Positions 25,658-34,249 of a stretch of DNA of 64,000 nt are shown here, one piece after another. Made by a program: the position numbers and the translations under genes. Origin of the DNA: Ilyobacter polytropus DSM 2926 (GTDB lineage: Bacteria; Fusobacteriota; Fusobacteriia; Fusobacteriales; Fusobacteriaceae); the NCBI RefSeq assembly GCF_000165505.1, contig NC_014632.1:992001-1056000 (forward strand), read 5' to 3'. Below the pieces are notes generated by a model. The model worked only from the letters and a program-made list of their open reading frames with translations, had not been told where the DNA came from and did no database searches. The stretch's first letter is position 1; every line of letters begins with the position of its first letter.

Positions 25658-26830
25658 ATGAAAAAATTTAACTTTTCTTGCACACCAAAACTTTATTTTG
25701 GAGAAGGAGCCTTTGATAAAGTCAAAAATATTATAAAAGATTATGGTGACAAAATTTTAGTGATTACTGGAGGTACCTCATTTGAAAAATCATTTTACCA
25801 CAAAAGATTGCTTTCAGATTTAGAAAAAAATAATATTATATATTATCTGGAAAAAGTAAAAAATGAACCATCCCCTCTAATAATAGATGAAATATCGGAA
25901 AAATACAGAAAAGAAAATATAAGTGTAGTTATATCTGTAGGTGGGGGCAGTGTCATGGATGCTGGAAAAGCCGTATCAGCAATGCTCACAAAAAATGATT
26001 CTGTAAAAGAGTATCTTGAGGGAATAGGTAAAAAGAAGCATGACGGAGACAAAGTTCCTTTTATTGCAGTTCCCACAACTTCTGGGACTGGGAGTGAAGC
26101 TACTAAAAACGCAGTTATAAGCGAGGTTGGGGATAGGGGATTTAAAAAATCTCTAAGACATGATAATTTTGTTCCTGACTGTGCTGTTGTAGATCCTAGA
26201 CTTACAGCAAGTTGTCCTAAAATGGTTACTGCAGCAAGTGGAATGGACGCATTTTCACAGTTAATAGAGGCATATTTATCCACTGATGCCTCACCAATGA
26301 CTGATGCTTTGGCTTTAAGCGGTCTAGAGCATATAAAAGATGGACTGATTGAGGCCTATAAAAATAAAGAAAATCTAGATGCAAGGGGCAAAGTAGCTTA
26401 TGCCTCTTATTTATCAGGTGTAGTTCTTGCCAATGCAGGACTGGGAACTGTACATGGGTTTGCCTCTCCGATAGGCGGATATTTTGATATACCTCACGGA
26501 GTGGTGTGTGGGACTCTTATAGGGGAGCTTATAAGAATAAATATAAAAAATCTATCGTCAGACCCTAATAAGGATGGAATTTATCTGGAAAAATATGCCA
26601 ACGTTGGAAGAATCTTTTCAGGAAAAAATAATTTGGAAAGAAAAGCTGCTTGCGAGGCCCTTGTAGATGAGGTAAATAGGCTTATAGAAGTTATGGAGAT
26701 ACCAAGATTAGGAGATTATGGTATAAAAGAAGAAGATTTAGATAAAATCATAGAAAAAACCGGGAACAAAAATAATCCGGTAGAACTGAAAAAAGAAGAA
26801 TTAAGAGAGATGCTTTTAAATAGATTATGA
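25658..26830 (+). CDS. iron-containing alcohol dehydrogenase
   Basis: A 390-residue group III metal-dependent alcohol dehydrogenase. It shows the N-terminal strand FSCTPKLYFGEGAF, the NAD-binding GGGSVMDAGKAVSAM near residue 95, VPTTSGTGSEAT near 140, and the metal ligands in ASGMDAFSQLIEAY (Asp and His-type position near 195) and GLGTVHGFASPIGGYFDIPHG near 263-283. It would interconvert aldehydes or ketones and alcohols with NAD(P)H, as in fermentative metabolism. Substrate is not readable. The gene is monocistronic and is followed by a terminator shared with the convergent SDR gene. Confidence 0.88.
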   Translation: MKKFNFSCTPKLYFGEGAFDKVKNIIKDYGDKILVITGGTSFEKSFYHKRLLSDLEKNNIIYYLEKVKNEPSPLIIDEISEKYRKENISVVISVGGGSVMDAGKAVSAMLTKNDSVKEYLEGIGKKKHDGDKVPFIAVPTTSGTGSEATKNAVISEVGDRGFKKSLRHDNFVPDCAVVDPRLTASCPKMVTAASGMDAFSQLIEAYLSTDASPMTDALALSGLEHIKDGLIEAYKNKENLDARGKVAYASYLSGVVLANAGLGTVHGFASPIGGYFDIPHGVVCGTLIGELIRINIKNLSSDPNKDGIYLEKYANVGRIFSGKNNLERKAACEALVDEVNRLIEVMEIPRLGDYGIKEEDLDKIIEKTGNKNNPVELKKEELREMLLNRL

Positions 26831-26839
26831 GAAAATATT

Positions 26840-26872
26840 AAATGTCAGGAAGACAAATATTTCCTGACATTT
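26840..26872. terminator. bidirectional terminator
   Basis: AAATGTCAGGAA (26840-26851) pairs with TTCCTGACATTT (26861-26872), with a T-run on the right and A-run on the left, between the convergent dehydrogenase genes. Confidence 0.82.
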
Positions 26873-27646
26873 TTACATTTTCATATACCTAGCCATTACA
26901 TAGTATAGTTTTCTAGGAAGGGCCTTTATAATGGTATAGAGGATTTTATTTGACCATCCTGGAATAAAGATCCCCCCTCTTTTATCCACAGAGTTTAGGG
27001 AGAGTCTCACTACTTCTTCTGAAGTCATCCATCTGATAAGGCCTCTATTTTCAAAGGTTTTTTCTTGAATTTTTAATGACCTGTGAAAATCACTTTTGGT
27101 GAATCCAGGACAAAGAACCTGTACATTTATCCCCAATGGATAAAGCTCTATATAGAGGGCTTCAGAAAAGGTTATTATAAATGATTTGGTAGAGCTATAA
27201 AGATGGTTGAATGCAGCAGGGGTAAAGGCAGCCAGTGATGATACATTTATAATCTGACCTTTTTTCGTTTTTTTCATCTTTCCTGCCACTAGATGAGTAA
27301 TTTTACAAAAGGACTCTATATGTGCCTCTATCATTTTACGTTGATTTTCATAGCTGTCGTCCAAGAATTTTTTTTCATGACCGAAACCAACGTTGTTTAC
27401 AAGAAATTCTATATCAACTGATGTAATTTTTTCCAGTAAACAATCAATTTCTGACTCATTGGTGAAATCTGCGATTATAACTTCTACAGCTACATTGTGT
27501 TTTTCACGGATTTCCTGTGCCAATTTTTCGATTATTTCTCTCCGCCTTCCTGTGATATAAAGATTATAACCTTTTTCTCCCAGTTGTCTTGCAAATGCGG
27601 CCCCTATACCACTTGTAGCTCCTGTTATCAATGCATTTTTTATCAT
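26873..27646 (-). CDS. short-chain dehydrogenase/reductase
   Basis: A 257-residue SDR of the DltE/YqjQ type. It has the cofactor motif TGATSGIGAAFARQLG near residue 7, NNVGFGHEKKF near 85, the catalytic Ser in INVSSLAAF and the YSSTKSF motif (Tyr, Lys) near 150. A C-terminal hydrophobic/basic stretch (KILYTIIKALPRKLYYVMARY) may associate with the membrane. It follows a 73-residue gene by 23 bases on the same strand. Substrate is unknown. Confidence 0.85.
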   Translation of the reverse strand: MIKNALITGATSGIGAAFARQLGEKGYNLYITGRRREIIEKLAQEIREKHNVAVEVIIADFTNESEIDCLLEKITSVDIEFLVNNVGFGHEKKFLDDSYENQRKMIEAHIESFCKITHLVAGKMKKTKKGQIINVSSLAAFTPAAFNHLYSSTKSFIITFSEALYIELYPLGINVQVLCPGFTKSDFHRSLKIQEKTFENRGLIRWMTSEEVVRLSLNSVDKRGGIFIPGWSNKILYTIIKALPRKLYYVMARYMKM

Positions 27647-27669
27647 AATTCCGTCCTTTTATAAGTTCT

Positions 27670-27891
27670 CTAAAAATATCCGAAAATTCCGTATATCTGT
27701 ATCATTATTTTTTTAAAATCCTCAAGCTCATCCCAACAGGTTATAAGAGACGAAACTTGTCCCTGAGAATCTATTATTTCTATTTTTTCTTTATTGTTGA
27801 TTGCTTTTAGCATATCAGTAAGAACCTTATCAAACTCCAAATAATTCTGCTCAGAAAGAAGGTTCTGAATATAACTTAGTTTATACTCCAT
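27670..27891 (-). CDS. hypothetical protein, 73 aa
   Basis: The protein is not recognised. It is 73 residues, with MEYKLSYIQNLLSEQNYLEF and a middle strand pair (KIEIIDSQGQVSSLITCWDELEDF). Its start follows AAAGGAGAAAT. It lies immediately upstream of the SDR gene and is likely co-transcribed with it. Confidence 0.55.
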   Translation of the reverse strand: MEYKLSYIQNLLSEQNYLEFDKVLTDMLKAINNKEKIEIIDSQGQVSSLITCWDELEDFKKIMIQIYGIFGYF

Positions 27892-28038
27892 ATTATATTT
27901 CTCCTTTAGTTGTTTATAGTATTTTATACGTGAAGATAAATATAGTCAAATAATACTGAAAAATTAAAAGTAAATTTTTATATTTTCTTGTATAAAATTT
28001 TATAGTGTATACTATTAATTGTGAAAGGATGTGAAAAC

Positions 28039-28764
28039 ATGATGCTTGTAAATATGTTTAAATTAAAAAAAGGAGATATAATATCGATTATAGGGGCTGG
28101 GGGAAAAACCACCTTTCTCTTCAGGCTTGCTGATGAGCTGAGGGAGATGGGTAAAAAAGTACTTGTGGCAACTACAACAAGGGTATATATGCCTCCAAAA
28201 GATTGCTATGATGAACTTTGCACTGATATAAAAGAGCTTTTAGATAAGAGTAAAAAACTTACAAAGGGAGTAATGGTTGCAGGGAGCGGTGTTAGTTCAG
28301 AAAATAAACTTCTGGCTTTAGATCAGGAGACAGTCCAAAATATCAAAGATTATTATGATTATATTTTAATAGAGGCTGACGGGTCAAAGAGAAAGCCACT
28401 AAAAGGATGGAGAGAAAATGAACCTGTGGTTATAGAAGACACTACCAAAACCATTGCAGTTGTGGATATAAGAGGAGTGGGCCTCACGGCCAATCCCTAT
28501 ACAATTCACAATTTCGAATTATTCAAAGAGTTGACCGGTATAGAGGATGGAGAGGTAGTTACCCCCTCTCATGTGAGAAAAATGATTACCGGCGAAAAGG
28601 GCCTTTTGCAGAAAGGTGTAGGACAGGAGATATTATATTTTAATAAAGTGGAAGATGATATGGATATAGAGAATTTAAAAGCAGTAGCTAAAGATATAGA
28701 TAAAAAAGTTATATACGGAAGTCTTAAATATCAGTTTTATCATGAATTTATGAGTAGGCCATAA
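28039..28764 (+). CDS. yqeC: YqeC-family protein (selenium-dependent hydroxylase accessory)
   Basis: A 241-residue P-loop protein with ISIIGAGGKTTFLFRLADEL near residue 15 (Walker A), KVLVATTTRVYMP, and IEADGSKRKPLKGW near 117. This matches the YqeC family, a marker of selenium-dependent molybdenum hydroxylase maturation. The ATG at 28039 is preferred because GAAAGGATG lies 6 bases ahead. No selenium or molybdenum genes sit beside it here, so the context does not explain its job. Confidence 0.78.
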   Translation: MMLVNMFKLKKGDIISIIGAGGKTTFLFRLADELREMGKKVLVATTTRVYMPPKDCYDELCTDIKELLDKSKKLTKGVMVAGSGVSSENKLLALDQETVQNIKDYYDYILIEADGSKRKPLKGWRENEPVVIEDTTKTIAVVDIRGVGLTANPYTIHNFELFKELTGIEDGEVVTPSHVRKMITGEKGLLQKGVGQEILYFNKVEDDMDIENLKAVAKDIDKKVIYGSLKYQFYHEFMSRP

Positions 28765-28839
28765 AAGTTAGGAATTATAATTTAGACAAAAGGTAAGTGC
28801 GATCTTTATATATAGCTTATGGAAAGTATATAGGAAAAA

Positions 28840-28883
28840 TTTAAAATAATCCCTGGGAGATAAGTCCCAGGGATTATTTTAAA
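28840..28883. terminator. bidirectional terminator
   Basis: A 19-bp stem (28840-28858 with 28865-28883) contains ATAATCCCTGGGA and is flanked by A/T runs. It terminates yqeC and the siroheme reductase gene, which converge here. Confidence 0.85.
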
Positions 28884-28901
28884 TTATCTATAAATCAAAT
28901 A

Positions 28902-30518
28902 TTAATATTGGTAATTTTGCATATACTCTTCAAAGGAAATAGTTTTTCCATTTTTAAGTTGTAGTATATAAGCTTCTAATAAGGAGAATACAAATTCCGG
29001 AGCTTTTTCTACTGTAACAAATTTATCAGGGTGAGTTTTAGAGAGAGTTTGTGTTTCAGAGTCTATTTTACCACCTATAAAAACCTGTAGGCAGTCTGTG
29101 ACTACTCCATCTACCATTTTCTTAACTCCCATAAATCCAAGGGGGGCGATTTGATTTACTGCACATGAGCTGCTGCATCCGGAAATTCTGATTCCGTCAA
29201 TAATCTGGGTATAGAGGTCTCCCCTATACTCAGGATATTTATCAAAAAGTTCTTCTATTTTATAAGAGATGCTCTTCCCTATTACTTGGGAGTCTAAAAG
29301 TCCTATCCCGCAAAGGCTAGCCCCTATACAGGTCACTGTATGATCTTGGAAATTAATATTTGCCGCCCCTTGTTTATTAAGATTTTCTTTTAGGAAAATA
29401 TAGAGTTCAGGTAGGAATTTTTTATGAACAAGAGGTATATAGAGGTCCTGCTCAGTTGTAAGTCTTACAAAGGGACAATTTACTTTTTCTAAAACATAAG
29501 CTAAGTTTTTCAGATTTTCAGAAGAAAAATTCCCACCGCCTATAAATAATCTTACGGAAAAAATATCCTGAAAAATACTTTCTTTAAGAGCCGCTTTTTC
29601 CCAAGTTTCAAAACCTTTTGTCTGAATACTTTCATTAGAAGATTCATTCAACGAATTTACAACATCTTTATAATTTTTTTCAATATAATTTTTGTATTCT
29701 TTTGGTATTATAGTTTTGTTATAATATTCCAAAAATAACTTTTGAAATTCTTCAAAATCTAATTTATCTACCAAAAATCTTAATCTCGCTTTGGATCTAT
29801 TTGATCTTTCCCCATGATCATGGAAAAGTTCTACCAAAGCAACAGAAACTCTGATGCATTCATCAGCAGGTAAAAAGTCAAAAAGAACTTTACCAATAGC
29901 AGGGCCTCTTCCCATTCCTCCACCTGCATAAACAAGAAATCCTTTTTCCCCATCTTTAATTTTAGCTAAAAATCCCAGATCATTAACGGCTGTATGCCCG
30001 TTATCTTCAGCCTCAGATGAAAAGGAAATTTTAAATTTTCTTCCGAGGTTAAAAGCTTTTTCAAAACTTTGCATAAATAAATCTGTTTGTAGAGCATAGG
30101 GTCTTACATCAAAAATATTCTCTTTTGAAATTCCTGAAAGTGGTGAAACAAGGGGATTACGGTATGCATTTCCGCCTCCGCCCTTAAATGGCATTCCATT
30201 TTCTGTACATTCTCTGACAATATCATAGACATTATCTGCTGGAACTCCCTGTAGCTGAATGCTGTCACGGGTGGATACATGTGCAAAAGATACATCATTT
30301 TTCTCCATAATTTCTACTATTTTTTTTATTTTACTTAAAGAGAATTCTCCTCCAACCTGCCTGATTCTTGTCATAAATTTTCCGTCTCTCGTGTTATATA
30401 TCCCATAATTTGCAGTAACTTTCTTTACATCAGGTATTTTTATTTCACCTGCTGTATATTTTTCTAAAGCTTTTTTTATTTCCAGATGCTCTAATTTAAG
30501 GTTTTCTTGTAAGATCAT
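28902..30518 (-). CDS. siroheme-containing nitrite/sulfite reductase
   Basis: A 538-residue protein of the NirA/CysI hemoprotein family. It has two ferredoxin-like half domains and the siroheme/4Fe-4S cysteines TCIGASLCGIG near residue 397 (C-x5-C) and GCSSSCAVNQ near 442 (C-x3-C). The FKGGGGNAYRNPLVSP motif near 95 is also typical. It would reduce sulfite to sulfide, or nitrite to ammonia, using ferredoxin-type electrons. Length is normal. The start follows TAGGGAGG. It stands alone and has a 10-bp dyad over its promoter. Sulfite and nitrite specificity cannot be separated by eye. Confidence 0.85.
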   Translation of the reverse strand: MILQENLKLEHLEIKKALEKYTAGEIKIPDVKKVTANYGIYNTRDGKFMTRIRQVGGEFSLSKIKKIVEIMEKNDVSFAHVSTRDSIQLQGVPADNVYDIVRECTENGMPFKGGGGNAYRNPLVSPLSGISKENIFDVRPYALQTDLFMQSFEKAFNLGRKFKISFSSEAEDNGHTAVNDLGFLAKIKDGEKGFLVYAGGGMGRGPAIGKVLFDFLPADECIRVSVALVELFHDHGERSNRSKARLRFLVDKLDFEEFQKLFLEYYNKTIIPKEYKNYIEKNYKDVVNSLNESSNESIQTKGFETWEKAALKESIFQDIFSVRLFIGGGNFSSENLKNLAYVLEKVNCPFVRLTTEQDLYIPLVHKKFLPELYIFLKENLNKQGAANINFQDHTVTCIGASLCGIGLLDSQVIGKSISYKIEELFDKYPEYRGDLYTQIIDGIRISGCSSSCAVNQIAPLGFMGVKKMVDGVVTDCLQVFIGGKIDSETQTLSKTHPDKFVTVEKAPEFVFSLLEAYILQLKNGKTISFEEYMQNYQY

Positions 30519-30542
30519 TTTTCCTCCCTATACCAATATTAT

Positions 30543-30589
30543 ATCTTAATTATAATACTTAAATACTTATAAATACAATATAAGTATTT
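30543..30589 (-). promoter_or_regulatory. promoter with dyad operator of the siroheme reductase
   Basis: AAATACTTAT (30561-30570) and ATAAGTATTT (30580-30589) form a perfect dyad with 9 bases between. On the minus strand a TATAAT-like -10 follows near 30545, so the dyad overlaps the -35 region. A repressor site is likely; its regulator is not known. The rest of the gap 30519-30840 is AT-rich and empty. Confidence 0.45.
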
Positions 30590-30840
30590 TATAGGAATAA
30601 TAAGCATAAACTTATGAATATTCAAAAAAATTAAAAGGAAATTCAAAATTTGGCGTATAAAAATTTGTTAGGTTTTTTAGAAAAGATAAATAAATTTTAA
30701 ATTATATACCAATAAAACAAATTATTTTAAATTTCAATAACTTTAGGTAAAATTTAAAATCACTTTAAGGTTTACTCTAGAAGATGTTTGGTAATTTCCA
30801 GTAAGAATAATTTTAACGTGAAATAAAGGAGGATCATACT

Positions 30841-31002
30841 TTGAACTATAAGATAAATATAACCAGTTGTAAGGGGTGTGAAGAGTGTATTTTTAATAAA
30901 TTAAAAGATATTAAAAAAGTTTTGAAAAATGGTGAACTGCTAGTAGAATCAGAAAGTATTCTTTTTGAAAAATGTGATGCTGTTGAAAAAATATCAGATT
31001 AA
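30841..31002 (+). CDS. tiny ferredoxin-like cysteine protein, 53 aa
   Basis: A TTG start at 30841 is fixed by AAAGGAGG 8 bases ahead. The product MNYKINITSCKGCEECIF has C-x2-C-x2-C at residues 10, 13 and 16, and a fourth Cys near residue 46 (FEKCDAVEK). This pattern could bind a single Fe-S cluster or zinc. It is shorter than ordinary ferredoxins. It is divergent from the siroheme reductase, so it might serve that enzyme, but this is a guess. Confidence 0.5.
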   Translation: MNYKINITSCKGCEECIFNKLKDIKKVLKNGELLVESESILFEKCDAVEKISD

Positions 31003-31065
31003 TGAGAAATATTATAAAAATAACCTAAGATCTTTAAGTTTTTAAAGTCTCATAATAACAAAGGA

Positions 31066-31188
31066 TTATTTTTCTTCATGTTTTGGACAATATATTATTT
31101 TTGCTTTTTCCAGTGAGTCTACACCGGAACATATTCCGTTAAGGTATTTTATACAATTTTGACATTTTTTCATAAGTCCTAACTTCAC
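31066..31188 (-). CDS. tiny cysteine-rich protein, 40 aa
   Basis: A GTG start at 31188 follows AAAGGAGGAAC. The 40 residues include KKCQNCIKYLNGICSG and YCPKHEEK, giving four Cys and a His, suited to zinc or iron-sulfur binding. The protein is not recognised. It is convergent with the 53-residue cysteine protein at 30841. Confidence 0.5.
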   Translation of the reverse strand: MKLGLMKKCQNCIKYLNGICSGVDSLEKAKIIYCPKHEEK

Positions 31189-31388
31189 TGACGTTCCTCC
31201 TTTGGTTGTATGAAAATTATTTTTAACAGGTGAAGTATATCATTTCAGAACTTAATTTTCAAACTTTTATTAATCTTTATTGCAGAAATTGTTTTAAAAA
31301 AATTATTTTATAACTTTTTTTTATTTGAGTCGGTCTAAAAAGTGTAAACATTATACCGAATTATTGATTACTTACTGGAGGTCATAAG

Positions 31389-31811
31389 ATGTTAAATAAG
31401 ATATCAAGAAAAAAAATAGATGCCCTTTATAAAAAAGAGGGATTCGAAAACCAATTTGAAAAAACTAAAAAAGTAGGGTTAGAACTGATATTGTCAGTTC
31501 AAAAATTTACTATGGATCCCACAAAGAAGAAACTTGAAAATATAAAAAACTGTGTTGCCGATTATTGGATTTTATGCAAACAAATTCTAAGAAATGCTCC
31601 CAGAGAAGAATTAAAATACCTTGTTAAATTAAATAATAGTTTTGAAAAAACCATTACAGACCTTGATTTGAAACATATCTATTCTAATATAATGGAGAAG
31701 TATAAAGGTGAAATAATTAAAATAACAGAAAATAAACTCAAAGATATAAAAATTTCTATAACTGATAATTCAAGAGAATTTAGATCTAATAGTTCTTTAG
31801 GAGTCTGTTAG
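31389..31811 (+). CDS. hypothetical protein, 140 aa
   Basis: The protein is not recognised. It is lysine-rich and helical, with no signal peptide or membrane segment. CWILCKQI-like cysteines lie near residue 60 and a Cys is the last residue (SSLGVC). The ATG at 31389 follows CTGGAGGTC. A T-rich terminator follows. It is monocistronic. Confidence 0.55.
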   Translation: MLNKISRKKIDALYKKEGFENQFEKTKKVGLELILSVQKFTMDPTKKKLENIKNCVADYWILCKQILRNAPREELKYLVKLNNSFEKTITDLDLKHIYSNIMEKYKGEIIKITENKLKDIKISITDNSREFRSNSSLGVC

Positions 31812-31818
31812 AAGATAG

Positions 31819-31850
31819 AGAGGGAGTTATTTTTTTCTCCCTTTTTTTTA
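31819..31850 (+). terminator. intrinsic terminator
   Basis: AGGGAG pairs with CTCCCT over a T-rich loop, and is followed by TTTTTTTT. Confidence 0.7.
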
Positions 31851-31935
31851 TTTTAAAATTTAAATACAATTACTGAAAAAATAAATATATACTAATATAG
31901 TAGTCATTAAAATAACCCAAGTTTGGAGGAATTAT

Positions 31936-32556
31936 ATGAAAATTAACTTTGACGAAGCGGCGAAAAACTGGGATTCAGATATATGGAAACAAATAAGAGC
32001 TTCTGATGTGGCAAAAGATATGTTGAAGTTTCTTTATAATACTCAAGATATGAATGCCTTGGAATACGGATGTGGAACCGGACTACTAGGATATTATCTT
32101 TTACCCTATTTTAAAAATATCACATTTTGTGATTCTTCTCAAGGGATGATTGACCAGGTGAAAAATAAAATAGAAGAAAAAGCCTGTAAGAATTGCGACA
32201 CAATTCTGTTAGATCATGATAAACCTTTTGATACTTCTAAAAAATATGACTGTATATTTAATCTCATGGTTCTCCATCACATAGACAATGTAGAGGATAT
32301 AATAAAAAATTGGTCAGCAGCTCTAAATAAGGGTGGATACCTGTGTATAGCAGACTTAGAAGAAGAAGACGGGAGTTTTCACGGAAAAGAATTTTCTGGA
32401 CACAATGGTTTTAGTAAAGGAAAATTAACTGAAATTTTTAAAAAGAATAATTTTGATCTTATAACCATTTCACAACCTCATATTACAAAAAAACAAAAAT
32501 CAGACGGTGAGATAGCTGAATATCCTATTTTTCTGGTGATAGGTAAAAAAAAATAA
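31936..32556 (+). CDS. class I SAM-dependent methyltransferase
   Basis: A 206-residue methyltransferase with an intact Rossmann core: ALEYGCGTGLLGYYLLP near residue 38 (motif I), TFCDSSQGMIDQVK, an acidic segment TILLDHDKPF near 90, and NLMVLHHIDNVEDI (post-II). The C-terminal part, LCIADLEEEDGSFHG, is UbiE/Methyltransf_11-like. It is monocistronic with a following terminator. The target molecule is unknown. Confidence 0.78.
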   Translation: MKINFDEAAKNWDSDIWKQIRASDVAKDMLKFLYNTQDMNALEYGCGTGLLGYYLLPYFKNITFCDSSQGMIDQVKNKIEEKACKNCDTILLDHDKPFDTSKKYDCIFNLMVLHHIDNVEDIIKNWSAALNKGGYLCIADLEEEDGSFHGKEFSGHNGFSKGKLTEIFKKNNFDLITISQPHITKKQKSDGEIAEYPIFLVIGKKK

Positions 32557-32574
32557 GTTAGTGTTCTAATAATA

Positions 32575-32612
32575 GATAAGCCTTCCCATCATCTAATCAG
32601 GGAAGGCTTATC
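32575..32612. terminator. bidirectional terminator
   Basis: GATAAGCCTTCCC (32575-32587) pairs with GGGAAGGCTTATC (32600-32612) over a 12-base loop, between the convergent methyltransferase and K+ channel genes. Confidence 0.75.
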
Positions 32613-32637
32613 ATATTCTGAACAAATAAAATAATAT

Positions 32638-33666
32638 TTAAAAAGATTTTTTGTTGCTTCCATCTGCTATTGAATTAAGAGAGTTTATCTGATCTAAACT
32701 TCCAAGTACAAGCAGCTTATCTCCAGCATTAATTTTTGTATGAGACATAGGGTTAAATTCAGTTCTAGATTTTTTTTCTATTCCGATTACAATTAAATTT
32801 GTTCTCTGTGGAATCATCGCTTCTTTTAGGTTTTTTCCCTCTAAATCGCTGGTAGTTTTTATTTCAACTGAAGCAAACTTTAAAGTTTGCAGAGAACTAT
32901 TATTGCTCATTATATCTAAAAAACTAAGTATATTACTCTGGGTAGCAGTGGCAAAAAGTCTACTGGATTCTATTTCCAATGGTGATATGACTATATCCGC
33001 ACCTGCCATCTTTAATTTTTTACTGTTTCCTACTTCGATAACTCTTGTAACTATTTTAATATTTTTATTTAGTTCTCTAGAACTTAAAGTTATAAATAGA
33101 TTTTCAGCATCTGTAGCGAGAACCGATAAAATCACCTTAGCTTTTTCTATACCGGCCATTTTTAGATTCTCATCATCTGTGGCATCACCAATTATATAAT
33201 GAAAACGATCTCCAAATTTTTCGATATAGCGTTCTATCTCTTCATAGGATTTTTCGATAATTACAAATTCTAATTCATTACTGATGAATTCCTCTATAAT
33301 TTTTTTTCCTGTCCTACCACATCCTACAATTATGTAATGATCTTTCATTGCATTTATTTTTTTCTTCATTTTTACCCCCTTGAGATAATTCTTCATTTCC
33401 CCTTCTATAAAAAAAGTAGTCAGATGCCCTAGGGAGTATATCACTCCAGATACACCTGCGAATATTAAGAGACAGGTAAAAATTTTCCCCTGATCTGTCA
33501 AAGGTATAACTTCCCGAAATCCCACAGTAGATAAAGTAATAAATGTCATATACAGTGAATTTATAAAACTGTATTCTTCAATATAATAATACCCAAGAAT
33601 TCCAAACATGAATATTACTACCAGTAACAACATTGAAATAACAACTTTTTTAATCTGAGTCTGCAT
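32638..33666 (-). CDS. two-TM potassium channel with RCK (TrkA) domains
   Basis: A 342-residue membrane protein of the MthK/TrkA-channel type. Segment 1 is at residues 8-30, the pore helix and filter read ITLSTVGFREVIP near 43-53, and segment 2 is near 61-85. The cytoplasmic RCK_N domain begins HYIIVGCGRTGKKI near residue 111, with an acidic end of beta-2 (VIIEKS), and an RCK_C domain follows to the end. The filter has Phe at the usual Tyr position and Arg-Glu where Gly-Asp or Gly-Glu is usual, a variant seen in some bacterial channels. It should let K+ pass under ligand or nucleotide control. Confidence 0.82.
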   Translation of the reverse strand: MQTQIKKVVISMLLLVVIFMFGILGYYYIEEYSFINSLYMTFITLSTVGFREVIPLTDQGKIFTCLLIFAGVSGVIYSLGHLTTFFIEGEMKNYLKGVKMKKKINAMKDHYIIVGCGRTGKKIIEEFISNELEFVIIEKSYEEIERYIEKFGDRFHYIIGDATDDENLKMAGIEKAKVILSVLATDAENLFITLSSRELNKNIKIVTRVIEVGNSKKLKMAGADIVISPLEIESSRLFATATQSNILSFLDIMSNNSSLQTLKFASVEIKTTSDLEGKNLKEAMIPQRTNLIVIGIEKKSRTEFNPMSHTKINAGDKLLVLGSLDQINSLNSIADGSNKKSF

Positions 33667-33810
33667 ATATTCTCCTTCTGATTATTGAGTATATTATCAA
33701 TTTATTAATGATTAATTATTTACGATAAATTTTATTTTTTCCTCTTATACATTATCATAAGCTTTTTGCCAATAAAAATACAACTTTTTTTTATTTTCAA
33801 TTTTTAGGAG

Positions 33811-33829
33811 GATTATGATTATTAACATT
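33811..33829 (+). promoter_or_regulatory. possible Fur-like box upstream of the encapsulin operon
   Basis: GATTATGATTATTAACATT matches the 19-bp Fur consensus at 14 positions by eye. It lies about 40 bases before the encapsulated ferritin gene. Iron control would fit the gene products. AT-rich DNA makes chance matches common. Confidence 0.35.
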
Positions 33830-33870
33830 GTAAATATATAGTGAGTAAATTATAGCAGGAGGTGCCTTAT

Positions 33871-34233
33871 ATGAACAATCAGTTTCATGAGCCTTTTGAA
33901 CTTCTTAGTGAAAAAACTAAAGATGTTACCAGGGCAATTAATAGTCTGAGAGAAGAACTAGAAGCTGTAGACTGGTATAACCAGCGAGCCGATGTCGCAA
34001 CTGACGATGAACTCAGATCTATTCTTGAGCATAACAGAAATGAAGAGATGGAGCATGCGGTAATGTTGATGGAGTGGCTCAGGAGAAATATGGATGGATG
34101 GAATGAAGAAATGCAAACTTATTTTTTCACCAATTCACCAGTTACAAGTTTGGAAGAAGAAGCCGAACAATCAGATGAACCCAAGGATTCCATCGCTTTT
34201 GGTAAATCTTTGAATATAGGAAGTATGAAATAA
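33871..34233 (+). CDS. encapsulated ferritin-like protein (encapsulin cargo)
   Basis: A 120-residue EncFtn-type protein that oxidises and delivers iron inside an encapsulin shell. The ATG at 33871 follows AGGAGGTG; a GTG nine bases earlier overlaps that site. Conserved features include ELEAVDWYNQRADVATDDELRSI and EHNRNEEMEHAVMLMEWL (E-x2-H iron site), giving the half-ferritin that assembles as a decamer. A flexible acidic stretch near 90-108 is followed by the C-terminal targeting peptide SLNIGSMK. The next gene, 16 bases on, is the shell. Confidence 0.88.
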   Translation: MNNQFHEPFELLSEKTKDVTRAINSLREELEAVDWYNQRADVATDDELRSILEHNRNEEMEHAVMLMEWLRRNMDGWNEEMQTYFFTNSPVTSLEEEAEQSDEPKDSIAFGKSLNIGSMK

Positions 34234-34249
34234 TTTAGGAGGGATATGG

